Assembly (NCBI GenBank): GCA_903920485.1
Contig: CAIXMG010000059.1
Coordinates: 1-7,111, forward strand
Origin: an uncultured bacterium
GTDB taxonomy: Bacteria; Patescibacteriota; Minisyncoccia; Phycocordibacterales; UBA1006
Reading direction: 5' to 3'
DNA: 7,111 bases
Shown here: positions 1-5,987 of the stretch, in pieces
How the letters are laid out: every line of letters begins with the position of its first letter
Numbering within the stretch: position 1 is the first letter of the stretch
The notes under the pieces: generated by a model
Told to the model about the DNA's origin: nothing
The model's input: the letters and a program-made list of their open reading frames with translations, nothing else
The model's database searches: none
Program-made: the position numbers and the translations under genes

Positions 1-222
1 CAGCGGCGATACGGGAATGTAGACGTCGATCTCGTCTTGACCAGAAATACCCAAGCTTGTTGAACCTCGATGAAATACTTCAAAATCAACCCCAAGCTCG
101 ATCTGAATACGATTCTTTATCATTTGAAATTTTTCCTCACTGCTTGGATCAAAGCGAATAATCTTGACCAGTTTGTCATCATATAAACCTGAAACCCATT
201 CTTGTTGTACATCGGTAAGCAT
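1..222 (-). CDS. GrpB/nucleotidyltransferase-like protein, 3' end beyond window
   Basis: The N-terminal 74 residues are visible and the frame is open to the left edge, so the C-terminus is missing. Around residues 53-68 it reads FHRGSTSLGISGQDEIDVYI, which resembles the H-x-G-S-T-x-x-x-G...D-x-D/I nucleotidyl-transfer core of GrpB (UPF0157) and related minimal nucleotidyltransferases. The preceding part (MLTDVQQEWVSGLYDDKLVK) is helical and charged. I chose the ATG at 222 because it is the first in this frame after the uvrC stop, which lies in the same frame 15 nt upstream; three ATGs just before it belong to another frame that has no recognisable protein. It probably shares a transcript with uvrC. 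The family is largely of unknown substrate, and the cut prevents checking the catalytic acidic residues further on. No Shine-Dalgarno sequence is present. Confidence 0.72.
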   Translation of the reverse strand, partial: MLTDVQQEWVSGLYDDKLVKIIRFDPSSEEKFQMIKNRIQIELGVDFEVFHRGSTSLGISGQDEIDVYIPVSPL

Positions 223-237
223 TCCATCATCATAGCG

Positions 238-1515
238 TTATTTTCCTTTTCCCAGAAACTCCTTCGCACGGCGCTCCTTATGGAACGTAATGGCAAAGCG
301 ATGGGATTCGCTGTTGGCAAGGAGGATATCCTTCTTGTACTTCTTCGCGATATCTTCAGGTCCGTGAAACGCCTTGGGACGATGGCGATCATCCTTGATG
401 ACTGAGAGGATCGCAACATCCTGGCCGATCTCGCGGAGGGTATGTGCGACGGCGTTGTACTGGCCAATGCCTCCATCTACAACAATAAGATTGGGTCGTG
501 GCCATTCTGGGTGATTGAAGCGCCGGGTTACGACTTCAGACAGGCTCGCATAATCATCCACCGAACCCTTCTTCACGCTTTTCACCTTGAACTTTCGATA
601 CTGACTTTTGTCTACCATGCCGTTGGTTACCACGGTCATCACACCGACCGTATTCGTTCCGGAAATGTGAGCAATGTCGTAGGCTTCGATGCGGAAACTT
701 TTCCCGCCTTTTGAGATGCGGTCTTCCATCGTTTCGTCTTTGATAAGTGCCACGTCGCTGATGTGTGTCAGCGCAAACACCTTTCTTTTCGCACGTTCAG
801 CCAATTCGAACTCGAGCTTCTTCGCATGCTGTCTCATTTCGCGTTCAAGACCCTTGAGGATGGCCGTTTTCTTGCCTTCAAAGAAAAGGCGAATATTATT
901 TACGTTCTTCAGATATTCGCGCCGAGCGTCAGCATTCGTCGTATCCGGCGACAGACCCAGCTGCTTATAAAATCTCTCGTTTTCAGGATTGTCGGCACGA
1001 AAATCCCGGAACGGGAAAATCTTCCGGATTATCTTCAAGGCATCCTTCAACGATCCGCCGTTCGGAAACGGCCCGAACGCATACTTGATCTTCCCCTCGA
1101 ACTTCAGGCGCGAGATCCTTCCCGTGATTTCCATCACCTGCAGGTCGCGCGTGCGCACCATAATCAGGCGTGGCCACGACTCGTCGCTGACGATCACCCT
1201 GAAGAAGCTCTTGTTGTCCTTCTCCTTGGTGTTGTACTTCGGTTGGTGCTTCTTGATGAGGTTCGCCTCGAGGATCAGCGCCTCCAAAACCGACGGTGTC
1301 GTTTCAAATTCGACGCGGTCGGATTGCGTCACCATGTCCAAAATATTCGGCCCACGGCTGTCAATGAGGTCGTTTGCAAAATAACTCCGCACGCGGTCGC
1401 GGAGGTTTGTCGCTTTGCCGATATACAGGATTTCCTTCCCCTTCTTCCAGAAATAGACGCCCGGTTCGGCCGGGAGGTTGAATTGGGCCAAGTCTTGACT
1501 TTTCATGTTTTCCAT
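238..1515 (-). CDS. uvrC: UvrC, excinuclease ABC subunit C (short form)
   Basis: Nicks DNA on both sides of a lesion in UvrABC nucleotide excision repair. The N-terminal GIY-YIG nuclease is seen as GVY at 19-21, YIG at 31-33, basic residues R39/R41 and the metal-binding glutamate in LILEANLIK (E83). A UVR-type helical segment lies at about 211-245. The C-terminal RNase H-like nuclease keeps its DDH triad: D280 (AYDIAH), D347 (VVDGG) and H405 (SHRFA). The protein ends at 425 residues, against roughly 600 in E. coli, because the tandem helix-hairpin-helix domain is absent; shortened UvrC is usual in CPR bacteria. It has no cysteine, so the four conserved cysteines between the GIY-YIG and UVR parts are replaced (see finding). 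The start at 1515 is the longest; the ATG at 1506 (MKSQDLAQ) is an equally good alternative, with a possible -10 (TAATAT or TATAGA, 1516-1523) just upstream. Divergent from the gene at 1564. Confidence 0.95.
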   Translation of the reverse strand: MENMKSQDLAQFNLPAEPGVYFWKKGKEILYIGKATNLRDRVRSYFANDLIDSRGPNILDMVTQSDRVEFETTPSVLEALILEANLIKKHQPKYNTKEKDNKSFFRVIVSDESWPRLIMVRTRDLQVMEITGRISRLKFEGKIKYAFGPFPNGGSLKDALKIIRKIFPFRDFRADNPENERFYKQLGLSPDTTNADARREYLKNVNNIRLFFEGKKTAILKGLEREMRQHAKKLEFELAERAKRKVFALTHISDVALIKDETMEDRISKGGKSFRIEAYDIAHISGTNTVGVMTVVTNGMVDKSQYRKFKVKSVKKGSVDDYASLSEVVTRRFNHPEWPRPNLIVVDGGIGQYNAVAHTLREIGQDVAILSVIKDDRHRPKAFHGPEDIAKKYKKDILLANSESHRFAITFHKERRAKEFLGKGK

Positions 1516-1563
1516 TCTATATTACTTTTTGAACGAAATCAAATATTCATCAAAACAGACATC

Positions 1564-2013
1564 ATGGAACTACAAACGTTTTATATAAGAACGACTGATG
1601 GGAAGATCGAATGGTTCTCCTACTCAAAAGAAGAGAATGGGGATCAAACCTATTCCCTTCATGCCAGCAAAGAGGATGTTACACCACTCCGAGAGGAACA
1701 AGTGCTCGAAGCTTTCAAACTTTTGAGCGATGAAAACGAGTACTCGAGGCGCGGATTCGTAAGAACTGACATTGAGGGAAATCGAATCAGGGGATTTTTC
1801 ACACTCGTAGGCGAAGGCTATAAACCTGGCGCACCGACCGATATTACGATGTACGACTGCGACGAGTGTTCAGGAAAACGCCATCCTCGTTCGGTCAGGC
1901 ATATTCCTGGTCAACCTTCCAAGGGAGGCCAAACATCCGTACGGGGTGAACCTACAAAGTATCGCGTCTGCATGCTCTGTGGACGAAGTGACGGTCCTTG
2001 GGTAGATGCCTAA
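1564..2013 (+). CDS. Uncharacterised protein with four-cysteine, putative zinc-binding C-terminus
   Basis: 149 residues, family not recognised. Residues 1-80 look like a mixed alpha/beta domain (MELQTFYIRTTDGKIEWF strand-rich, then a helical EEQVLEAFKLL stretch). The C-terminal third carries two CxxC knuckles, C99/C102 (CDEC) and C136/C139 (CMLC-G), separated by 33 residues rich in basic, Gly and Pro residues. This spacing suits one zinc-ribbon-like site, possibly for nucleic-acid or protein binding, but metal binding is inferred. The frame is open far upstream (to 763) because it runs antisense through uvrC; that part has no sensible protein, and the ATG at 1564 is the first start after the divergent intergenic space. 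No Shine-Dalgarno is visible. It is a single-gene unit, divergent from uvrC across 48 nt and closed by a terminator 10 nt after the stop. Confidence 0.82.
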   Translation: MELQTFYIRTTDGKIEWFSYSKEENGDQTYSLHASKEDVTPLREEQVLEAFKLLSDENEYSRRGFVRTDIEGNRIRGFFTLVGEGYKPGAPTDITMYDCDECSGKRHPRSVRHIPGQPSKGGQTSVRGEPTKYRVCMLCGRSDGPWVDA

Positions 2014-2022
2014 TAACTCAAT

Positions 2023-2054
2023 AAAGTCCCTCTTCATCGAGGGGCTTTTATTTT
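2023..2054 (+). terminator. Intrinsic terminator of the four-cysteine protein gene
   Basis: Arms AAAGTCCCTC (2023-2032) and GAGGGGCTTT (2039-2048) pair over 10 bp with one G-T wobble around a TTCATC loop, followed by a T-rich tail through 2054. It starts 10 nt after the stop codon at 2013, the expected place for Rho-independent termination. Confidence 0.88.
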
Positions 2055-2064
2055 GAGAGACTAC

Positions 2065-2093
2065 TTGACTTAACCTGTTTAACATAGTACATT
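2065..2093 (+). promoter_or_regulatory. Sigma70-type promoter for the gene at 2118
   Basis: A -35 TTGACT (2065-2070) and a -10 TACATT (2088-2093) are separated by exactly 17 nt. Transcription would begin near 2100, giving a leader of about 18 nt that starts with the motif CAACCAAAA (2100-2108) and contains no Shine-Dalgarno sequence. It lies directly after the upstream terminator, so the next gene is its own unit. Confidence 0.75.
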
Positions 2094-2117
2094 AAAACCC
2101 AACCAAAAAAATCAATA

Positions 2118-2483
2118 ATGAATATTATCACCCAAACCCTCGAGCAATTCCTGCATCATGCCGGAGAGGAAGACCGCAACCTGTTCCTGTACCAGAAAGA
2201 TAACCGTCAGCATGTGTATGCCACAGACGTCTTCGAGGCAGCCGTCATCGAATACCTCTGCGAAAATCCTCCGTCACCGTCTCCGCGTGCACCCGAAAGA
2301 GCCACGATAAGACTTGCTCACCAGCACGGCAACCGGCAGGCGACGCTTCTGAGAGGTCCGGCAAGTACGTTTCTGGGAATCGATCTCCGGAAACTCGCTG
2401 AACTGTATCCCGATGACCACCACATTGTATCAATCGTGAAGAACCTTCAGGAGAAATACGGTTCCCAAGGTGCAAAAAACTAA
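2118..2483 (+). CDS. Uncharacterised 121-residue protein
   Basis: I do not recognise a family. The protein is soluble by appearance, with no signal peptide or membrane segment. Residues 1-50 look helical (MNIITQTLEQFLHHAG, then a segment ending EAAVIEYLC), residues 51-60 form a proline/serine linker (PPSPSPRAP), and the rest is mixed, ending in a helix (HHIVSIVKNLQEKY). It is rather rich in histidine. Reality as a gene is supported by its own consensus-like promoter, a start at the expected distance from it, and a strong terminator 12 nt after the stop. It is monocistronic and convergent with rseP, so context gives no functional hint. The only start considered is the ATG at 2118; the leader lacks a Shine-Dalgarno but carries CAACCAAAA nine nucleotides before the ATG, as does the gene at 7105. 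Confidence 0.8.
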   Translation: MNIITQTLEQFLHHAGEEDRNLFLYQKDNRQHVYATDVFEAAVIEYLCENPPSPSPRAPERATIRLAHQHGNRQATLLRGPASTFLGIDLRKLAELYPDDHHIVSIVKNLQEKYGSQGAKN

Positions 2484-2495
2484 TCACAACAAAAT

Positions 2496-2536
2496 AAAGA
2501 TCCCTTGCAAAAATGCAAGGGATCTTTACATTTTTT
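2496..2536. terminator. Bidirectional intrinsic terminator between convergent genes
   Basis: A perfect 14-bp stem, AAAGATCCCTTGCA (2496-2509) with TGCAAGGGATCTTT (2514-2527), closes an AAAA loop. On the plus strand it is followed by ACA and six T (2531-2536); on the minus strand by TTTATTTTG. It lies 12 nt after the stop of the plus-strand gene and directly after the rseP stop (TAG at 2537-2539), so it can end both transcripts. Confidence 0.93.
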
Positions 2537-3634
2537 CTAAAATAACTTGATGATATCCTTCACCGTAATCACCAGCATAAGAAGGATCAACAGCGAGAAG
2601 CCAATGCCGTTGGCCCATTCGACAAACCTCCTCGGAAGCGGACGACGGATGACCGTCTCGATGATCACGAACAGGATGCGTCCTCCGTCGAGTGCCGGGA
2701 ACGGCAGGATGTTGATCACCGCGAGATTGATCGAAATGTATGCCGCAAGGAGGACAACTTGAAGGAATCCAAGACGAGCTGCGTCACCCACGGTCTTTGT
2801 GAGACCGACCGGCCCAGAGAGGCTGTTGAGGCCGAGCTTCCCTGTAACCAGGTGCCAGAATGCCTGGGCCGTCGTCGCCACCGCATACCACATCGCATGC
2901 CAGCCCTCGCCGAAGGCACTGAAAAACGGAAGGCCCGCCTGATAACCGACTATATCGACGGAAACACCCAGCGCAACGTGTCCAGGAACAATTCCCGTGA
3001 CCGGAGTCGCAGTAACGACACGGGTTCCCGAACCGCTGTCAAGTTTCAGCGTAATTGAATCCCCAGGAACCGTCGACTGCACGAACGTGGTAAACCCGTC
3101 AGCCGTTGGACTTACAATGATCGCATGAGGAGTGCTTGCCTTGAGAATCTCGTCATCGGCGTGAATTCCCGCGGCTTCTGCAGGAGATTTCGACGCCACC
3201 TCGAGAACCGTAAGAACCGGATTCCGAAGCAATTCGGGATGGTCCGTTTGCGACGCGGCAACCGGCGCGCCGACCATGAACGTCGCCGAGAAGAGAATCC
3301 ATGCCAGGATAACGTTCATCGTGACGCCAGCAACCAGCACCAGGATCTGCTGCCACCACTTCTTGGCACCAATGCTCCGTCCGTAATCGGGGTCTTTCGG
3401 ATCGATCGAGTCTTCCCCGTGAATCTTCACGAACCCGCCAAATGGGATCCAGTTGAGCGTGTATTCCGTTCCCTTCCATGAAAAAAGCCTTGCTGCCCGA
3501 GGAGGAAGGCCCATGCCAAATTCGTCGACACGAATGCCGAAGAGCTTTGCCAGCGTGAAATGGCCCAGTTCGTGAACGAAGACCAGTACGCCGAGAATGA
3601 GTATTAAAATGATGATGGAAATGAAAGTATGCAT
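2537..3634 (-). CDS. rseP: RseP-family site-2 protease (M50 zinc metalloprotease)
   Basis: Intramembrane zinc protease of the RseP/RasP type, which in other bacteria cleaves membrane-bound regulators such as anti-sigma factors and leftover signal peptides. The 365-residue protein starts with a membrane helix carrying HELGH at 21-25 (two zinc-ligand histidines and the catalytic glutamate). Next come the GGFVKI hairpin (66-71), a second membrane segment (about 95-117), a single PDZ domain (about 138-225, with SPAEAAGI...DDEI), a third helix with NILPFPALDG (308-317; D316 is the third zinc ligand) and a last helix at 344-359. E. coli RseP is about 450 residues with two PDZ domains, so this is the shorter one-PDZ type. 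It follows frr by 99 nt, a common neighbourhood, but the uppS, cdsA and dxr genes often found between them are absent. No sigma/anti-sigma pair is visible here, so its substrate is unknown. The start has no Shine-Dalgarno. Confidence 0.95.
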   Translation of the reverse strand: MHTFISIIILILILGVLVFVHELGHFTLAKLFGIRVDEFGMGLPPRAARLFSWKGTEYTLNWIPFGGFVKIHGEDSIDPKDPDYGRSIGAKKWWQQILVLVAGVTMNVILAWILFSATFMVGAPVAASQTDHPELLRNPVLTVLEVASKSPAEAAGIHADDEILKASTPHAIIVSPTADGFTTFVQSTVPGDSITLKLDSGSGTRVVTATPVTGIVPGHVALGVSVDIVGYQAGLPFFSAFGEGWHAMWYAVATTAQAFWHLVTGKLGLNSLSGPVGLTKTVGDAARLGFLQVVLLAAYISINLAVINILPFPALDGGRILFVIIETVIRRPLPRRFVEWANGIGFSLLILLMLVITVKDIIKLF

Positions 3635-3670
3635 GGATTGTGAATAAGGTAAGGTTCGCGCTCACGCGTC

Positions 3671-3708
3671 GCACCTTCTTTTGCGCAGCTTGCGAGCAAA
3701 AAAGGTGC
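3671..3708. other. Long imperfect hairpin in the frr-rseP spacer
   Basis: GCACCTTCTTTTGC (3671-3684) pairs with GCAAAAAAGGTGC (3696-3708) over 13 bp with one bulged C; the loop can form a further small stem (CGCA 3684-3687 with TGCG 3691-3694). No T-run follows on either strand, so it is a poor terminator. It may be an mRNA processing, stabilising or attenuating structure between frr and rseP. A second small inverted repeat, CGCG-ctca-CGCG (3657-3668), lies between it and the rseP start. Confidence 0.55.
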
Positions 3709-3733
3709 AAGCGGGAAAAGCGGACCGCCGAAA

Positions 3734-4288
3734 CTACACTGTTGTAATATCCGCCTCCTTCTTATTAAACAAATCTTCGAGCGTCTGGTTCGCGGTATCG
3801 ACGAGTTTCTGAAGCTCCTCCTTCGCACGGAACTTGTCGTCTTCGGCGTATTCCCCCTCCTTTTCCCGGACCTCAATGTCCTTTTCGCACTTCTGGCGTT
3901 CCAGGCGAACAGTTACGCGCGCTTCCTCAAGCTTTTCCTTGCACAGCTTTACCAACGACTGCTTGCTTTCTGCGGTCAGCTGGGGAACGGTAACGCGGAT
4001 GCCATTGCTGTCCGAAGATCCCGACAACGGAAGCCCGGACTGCTGGATAGCACGCTCGATGTCCTTGATGACACCCTTGTCCCAAGGCGAAATGCGGAGG
4101 GTTCTCGCTTCTTCTATGGTAACGGAAGCGATATTCTTGATCGGCTGAAAGGTCCCATAAGATTCAACAGAGATAGAATCAAGCAGCGCCGGGTTCGCAC
4201 GTCCCGTTGAAATCTGGGAAAACTCCTTCTTGAGCCAATCCTCGACGTTGGTAAATTCCTGTTTGAGTTCGGTAAAGTTGTATGCCAT
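3734..4288 (-). CDS. frr: Ribosome recycling factor
   Basis: Works with EF-G to split post-termination 70S ribosomes so that subunits, mRNA and tRNA can be reused. The 184-residue length matches the family (185 in E. coli). Typical blocks are present: IStGRAnPaLLDSISVESYG (26-45), the second-domain core ASVTIEEARTLRISPWDKGV (54-73), and GIRVTVPQLTAESKQSL (96-112) returning to the helical domain. In the last helices the segment VTVRLERQK keeps the arginine equivalent to E. coli R132, needed for ribosome binding. The start at 4288 (MAYNFTELKQEF) fits the family N-terminus. There is no Shine-Dalgarno; instead an extended -10 ends 8 nt before the ATG. It lies 42 nt after the coiled-coil gene and 99 nt before rseP, in the same direction. 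Confidence 0.97.
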   Translation of the reverse strand: MAYNFTELKQEFTNVEDWLKKEFSQISTGRANPALLDSISVESYGTFQPIKNIASVTIEEARTLRISPWDKGVIKDIERAIQQSGLPLSGSSDSNGIRVTVPQLTAESKQSLVKLCKEKLEEARVTVRLERQKCEKDIEVREKEGEYAEDDKFRAKEELQKLVDTANQTLEDLFNKKEADITTV

Positions 4289-4296
4289 ATGGATGC

Positions 4297-4323
4297 ATCA
4301 TATCACAAGAAAGTGTCTTTCAA
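4297..4323 (-). promoter_or_regulatory. Candidate extended -10 promoter for frr
   Basis: On the minus strand, TGA-TATGAT forms an extended -10 (hexamer 4297-4302, TG at 4304-4305). TTGAAA (4318-4323) could serve as the -35, although the 15-nt spacing is short. The -10 ends 8 nt before the frr ATG, so the transcript would have a leader of only one to three bases. Confidence 0.5.
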
Positions 4324-4330
4324 AAACCAG

Positions 4331-4636
4331 TCACCAGGCGACTTTGACATCCAGCTCTTTCTCGAGGGTTTTCTTAAGGACGACCGTACGGTCCTCAATG
4401 ATTTCCAGTCGAGTATTATTCTGTAGTTTAAGATGCTTCAAGTCCTCCTTGAGACCCGTTCTTTCCTTTTCGGCTCTGCAGAGCTGAAGATCAACGTCGG
4501 CAAATCTTTGATCGACCTTGCCAAAGCCTGTACGCATTTCAAGTCTTAGACTGTTTTCAAGCCGCTCAAAACCCTCCCTCATCAAAACGGCTAATTCATT
4601 TACAGTCATTTCTTTTTTAAAATCTTTCGTAGTCAT
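4331..4636 (-). CDS. Small coiled-coil protein of unknown function
   Basis: A highly charged 101-residue helical protein with no membrane segment. Heptad-like spacing of hydrophobic residues runs through most of it: MTVNELAVLMREGFERLENS, then MRTGFGKVDQRFADVDLQL, then KHLKLQNNTRLEIIEDRTVV and a final KKTLEKELDVKV. The GFGKVDQRFADVD part resembles the V-D-x-R-F-x-x-V-D repeats common in small uncharacterised CPR proteins. It is likely an oligomerising coiled coil; no enzymatic motif is seen. It sits between the membrane protein gene (55 nt away) and frr (42 nt) on the same strand. GAGG lies one base before the ATG, too near to act as a normal Shine-Dalgarno, and TAAAAT (4645-4650) eight nucleotides before the ATG could be a -10 box. 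It resembles in style, not obviously in sequence, the protein at 6524-6859. Confidence 0.78.
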   Translation of the reverse strand: MTTKDFKKEMTVNELAVLMREGFERLENSLRLEMRTGFGKVDQRFADVDLQLCRAEKERTGLKEDLKHLKLQNNTRLEIIEDRTVVLKKTLEKELDVKVAW

Positions 4637-4679
4637 ACCTCGCCATTTTACATTGTGGGTAATAAAGAAACTAATAAGG

Positions 4680-4710
4680 AAAACTAAAAATTTATTTTTT
4701 ATTTAGTTTT
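4680..4710 (-). terminator. Possible weak AT-only stem-loop after the membrane protein gene
   Basis: AAAACTAAA (4680-4688) and TTTAGTTTT (4702-4710) are perfect 9-nt inverted arms around a 13-nt T-rich loop, spanning the stop codon at 4692-4694. With a single G-C pair it would be a weak terminator at best; it may simply reflect AT-rich sequence. Confidence 0.25.
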
Positions 4711-5267
4711 ATTTTTCCTAGAATAATCGTGATGACAACGGCATAGTTAGCCAGGAAGATATAAGTGGGATAAAGCAGGAGCACCGGATTAAACGATCCT
4801 ACTGCCAACGCACCGAATATCCCAGAAGTTCCTGACATTGCCCAGGTTGAAACAGTTTCACTACCAGGATCTTGATAAGATTTTAAAACCGTAAGAAAGA
4901 CTCCGATGCAATCAACAAAGATCGTTATTACCAAGGCATAGATAGCATCATGGGTAAGAGCCCATAGGATAAGTCCGACCAAGGCCAATGCCAATGATTT
5001 CCAGTCTCTCTTCGAAAGATTCCCCTCTCCGTATTTTATTGACAGTAGGAATACCGTAAGGACGCCAAGCGTCTGCCCTGCGGTCAGCCACAAAGAGTGA
5101 GTTGCGCCTTTTGCCAGCTGAGAAAAGAACGCGATGGACCCTAGAACTGTCCAAATGAACCAAGAGGCCCGTTCTGGTTTTGTTTTATGAAGTAGAATAT
5201 CCCTAATGTAAGGGATAACCATAATAATACTAAGTGTTGCCGCAATGTAACCAAAAATTTGCAACAT
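4692..5267 (-). CDS. Seven-helix membrane protein with PQ-loop-like repeats
   Basis: Integral membrane protein of 191 residues with hydrophobic segments at about 3-20, 34-52, 58-78, 90-104, 108-128, 142-158 and 160-182. It looks duplicated: VIPYIRDILLHKTKPERASW (17-36) in the first half corresponds to VFLTVLKSYQDPGSETVSTW (123-142) in the second, each giving a short loop with P-x3-S/T-x-W after a helix. A 3+1+3 arrangement with a proline in the cytoplasmic-side loop resembles PQ-loop/SWEET-type transporters, but the substrate cannot be told and the assignment is inference. The ATG at 5267 is three nucleotides after the stop of the delta-prime-like gene, so the two are cotranscribed and probably translationally coupled. 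It is more AT-rich than its neighbours. Confidence 0.85.
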   Translation of the reverse strand: MLQIFGYIAATLSIIMVIPYIRDILLHKTKPERASWFIWTVLGSIAFFSQLAKGATHSLWLTAGQTLGVLTVFLLSIKYGEGNLSKRDWKSLALALVGLILWALTHDAIYALVITIFVDCIGVFLTVLKSYQDPGSETVSTWAMSGTSGIFGALAVGSFNPVLLLYPTYIFLANYAVVITIILGKIKLNKK

Positions 5268-5270
5268 ATA

Positions 5271-5981
5271 TTATTTTACAACCGGTGCGACCATCGCGAC
5301 ATAGTCCAGGATCACCCGATGCGAGGCGCCGCGAATGCCAGCATAGGTTCGCATTTTCCGAAGGTCGGCAAAGAGGGCTTCCGTTGAAACACCCCCCTGC
5401 CCCCCTCTAAAAGAGGGGGTTCCGCGCTGAAATTCACCCCACAGAAACTTTTCCAGCTGGTCCAAAAAACCGACGACCTCCGACTTGGAAAGATTATCCT
5501 CGTCTTTTTTATTTTTTGTCCAGTCCTCGATGAGGGCAAAACGTTCCGACAGAGCTGATTTCAGAAACTCCCTCGCTTCAAGCCTGGTCGCGACTGCTCC
5601 TTCGTCTCCCGGAATGACCAAGCAGCGCGAAAGGACTGTCGCGATCATTCTGCCTGAGTCGGGAACCAGCAGGATGAAAAAAGTTCCCGCCTGGGGTTCT
5701 TCAAGGGTCTTCAACAGCGTGTTCTGCACATCGGCCGCAATACGGTCGGCACTGATGACGCAGAATCGGTAATCGCCCACTTTTTTTGAGGTCGCCCATT
5801 TCGTGATTCGCTCGGCCTCGGGCATCAACAGTTGCTCGTCCTCATAAAGATACCAGTCAGGATTCCCCACGGTCTCAATCCCCTGCTTGGACAAGTATTC
5901 CTTCAGCAACGACAAATTCGCCTGCCGATTGCCGGTCACGATGGTTGAATGAGGGAGATTTTCAAGAGACTCCGGAAACAT
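5271..5981 (-). CDS. holB: DNA polymerase III delta-prime-like clamp-loader subunit
   Basis: Resembles the AAA+ domain of clamp-loader subunits, which with gamma/tau and delta load the sliding clamp. The diagnostic part is residues 73-122: FCVISADRIAADVQNTLLKT followed by LEEPQAGTFFILLVPDSGRM and ending in TVLSRC (115-120), corresponding to the usual A-x-x-A-Q-N-A-L-L-K-x-L-E-E-P and S-R-C signature. There is no Walker A: residues 12-24 (STIVTGNRQANLS) occupy that place, consistent with delta-prime, which does not use ATP in many bacteria. At 236 residues it is much shorter than E. coli HolB (334). Residues 187-200 (GTPSFRGGQGGVST) come from a G/C-rich palindromic repeat inserted in frame. 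The ATG at 5981 lies exactly six nucleotides after a perfect TATAAT, which suggests leaderless mRNA. Symbol given by analogy. Confidence 0.82.
   Translation of the reverse strand: MFPESLENLPHSTIVTGNRQANLSLLKEYLSKQGIETVGNPDWYLYEDEQLLMPEAERITKWATSKKVGDYRFCVISADRIAADVQNTLLKTLEEPQAGTFFILLVPDSGRMIATVLSRCLVIPGDEGAVATRLEAREFLKSALSERFALIEDWTKNKKDEDNLSKSEVVGFLDQLEKFLWGEFQRGTPSFRGGQGGVSTEALFADLRKMRTYAGIRGASHRVILDYVAMVAPVVK
5388..5426. repeat. G/C-rich palindromic (REP-like) element inside holB
   Basis: CCCCCTCT (5401-5408) and AGAGGGGG (5412-5419) form a perfect 8-bp stem with an AAA loop, flanked by a second C-run (5391-5397). Its composition is unlike the rest of the gene. It encodes a low-complexity Gly/Arg/Ser segment between the AAA+ part and the C-terminal helices of the delta-prime-like protein. 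Such C-run/G-run palindromes are dispersed in many bacterial genomes; only this one copy occurs in the window. Confidence 0.6.
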
Positions 5982-5987
5982 GCCCCC

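Noticed and set aside
120..476. 118-residue minus-strand frame over the uvrC end
   Set aside because: Overlaps the end of uvrC in another frame and has a composition of repeated Ser/Arg. The frame starting at 222 instead shows a nucleotidyltransferase motif.
763..1563. Long open plus-strand frame upstream of the gene at 1564
   Set aside because: It runs antisense through uvrC and gives an arginine/leucine-rich sequence with no domain; only the part from the ATG at 1564 lies outside uvrC and looks like a protein.
3153..3710. 185-residue minus-strand frame overlapping rseP
   Set aside because: Rich in Arg/Ser/His with no motif, and it overlaps most of the N-terminal half of rseP, whose HELGH motif is unmistakable.
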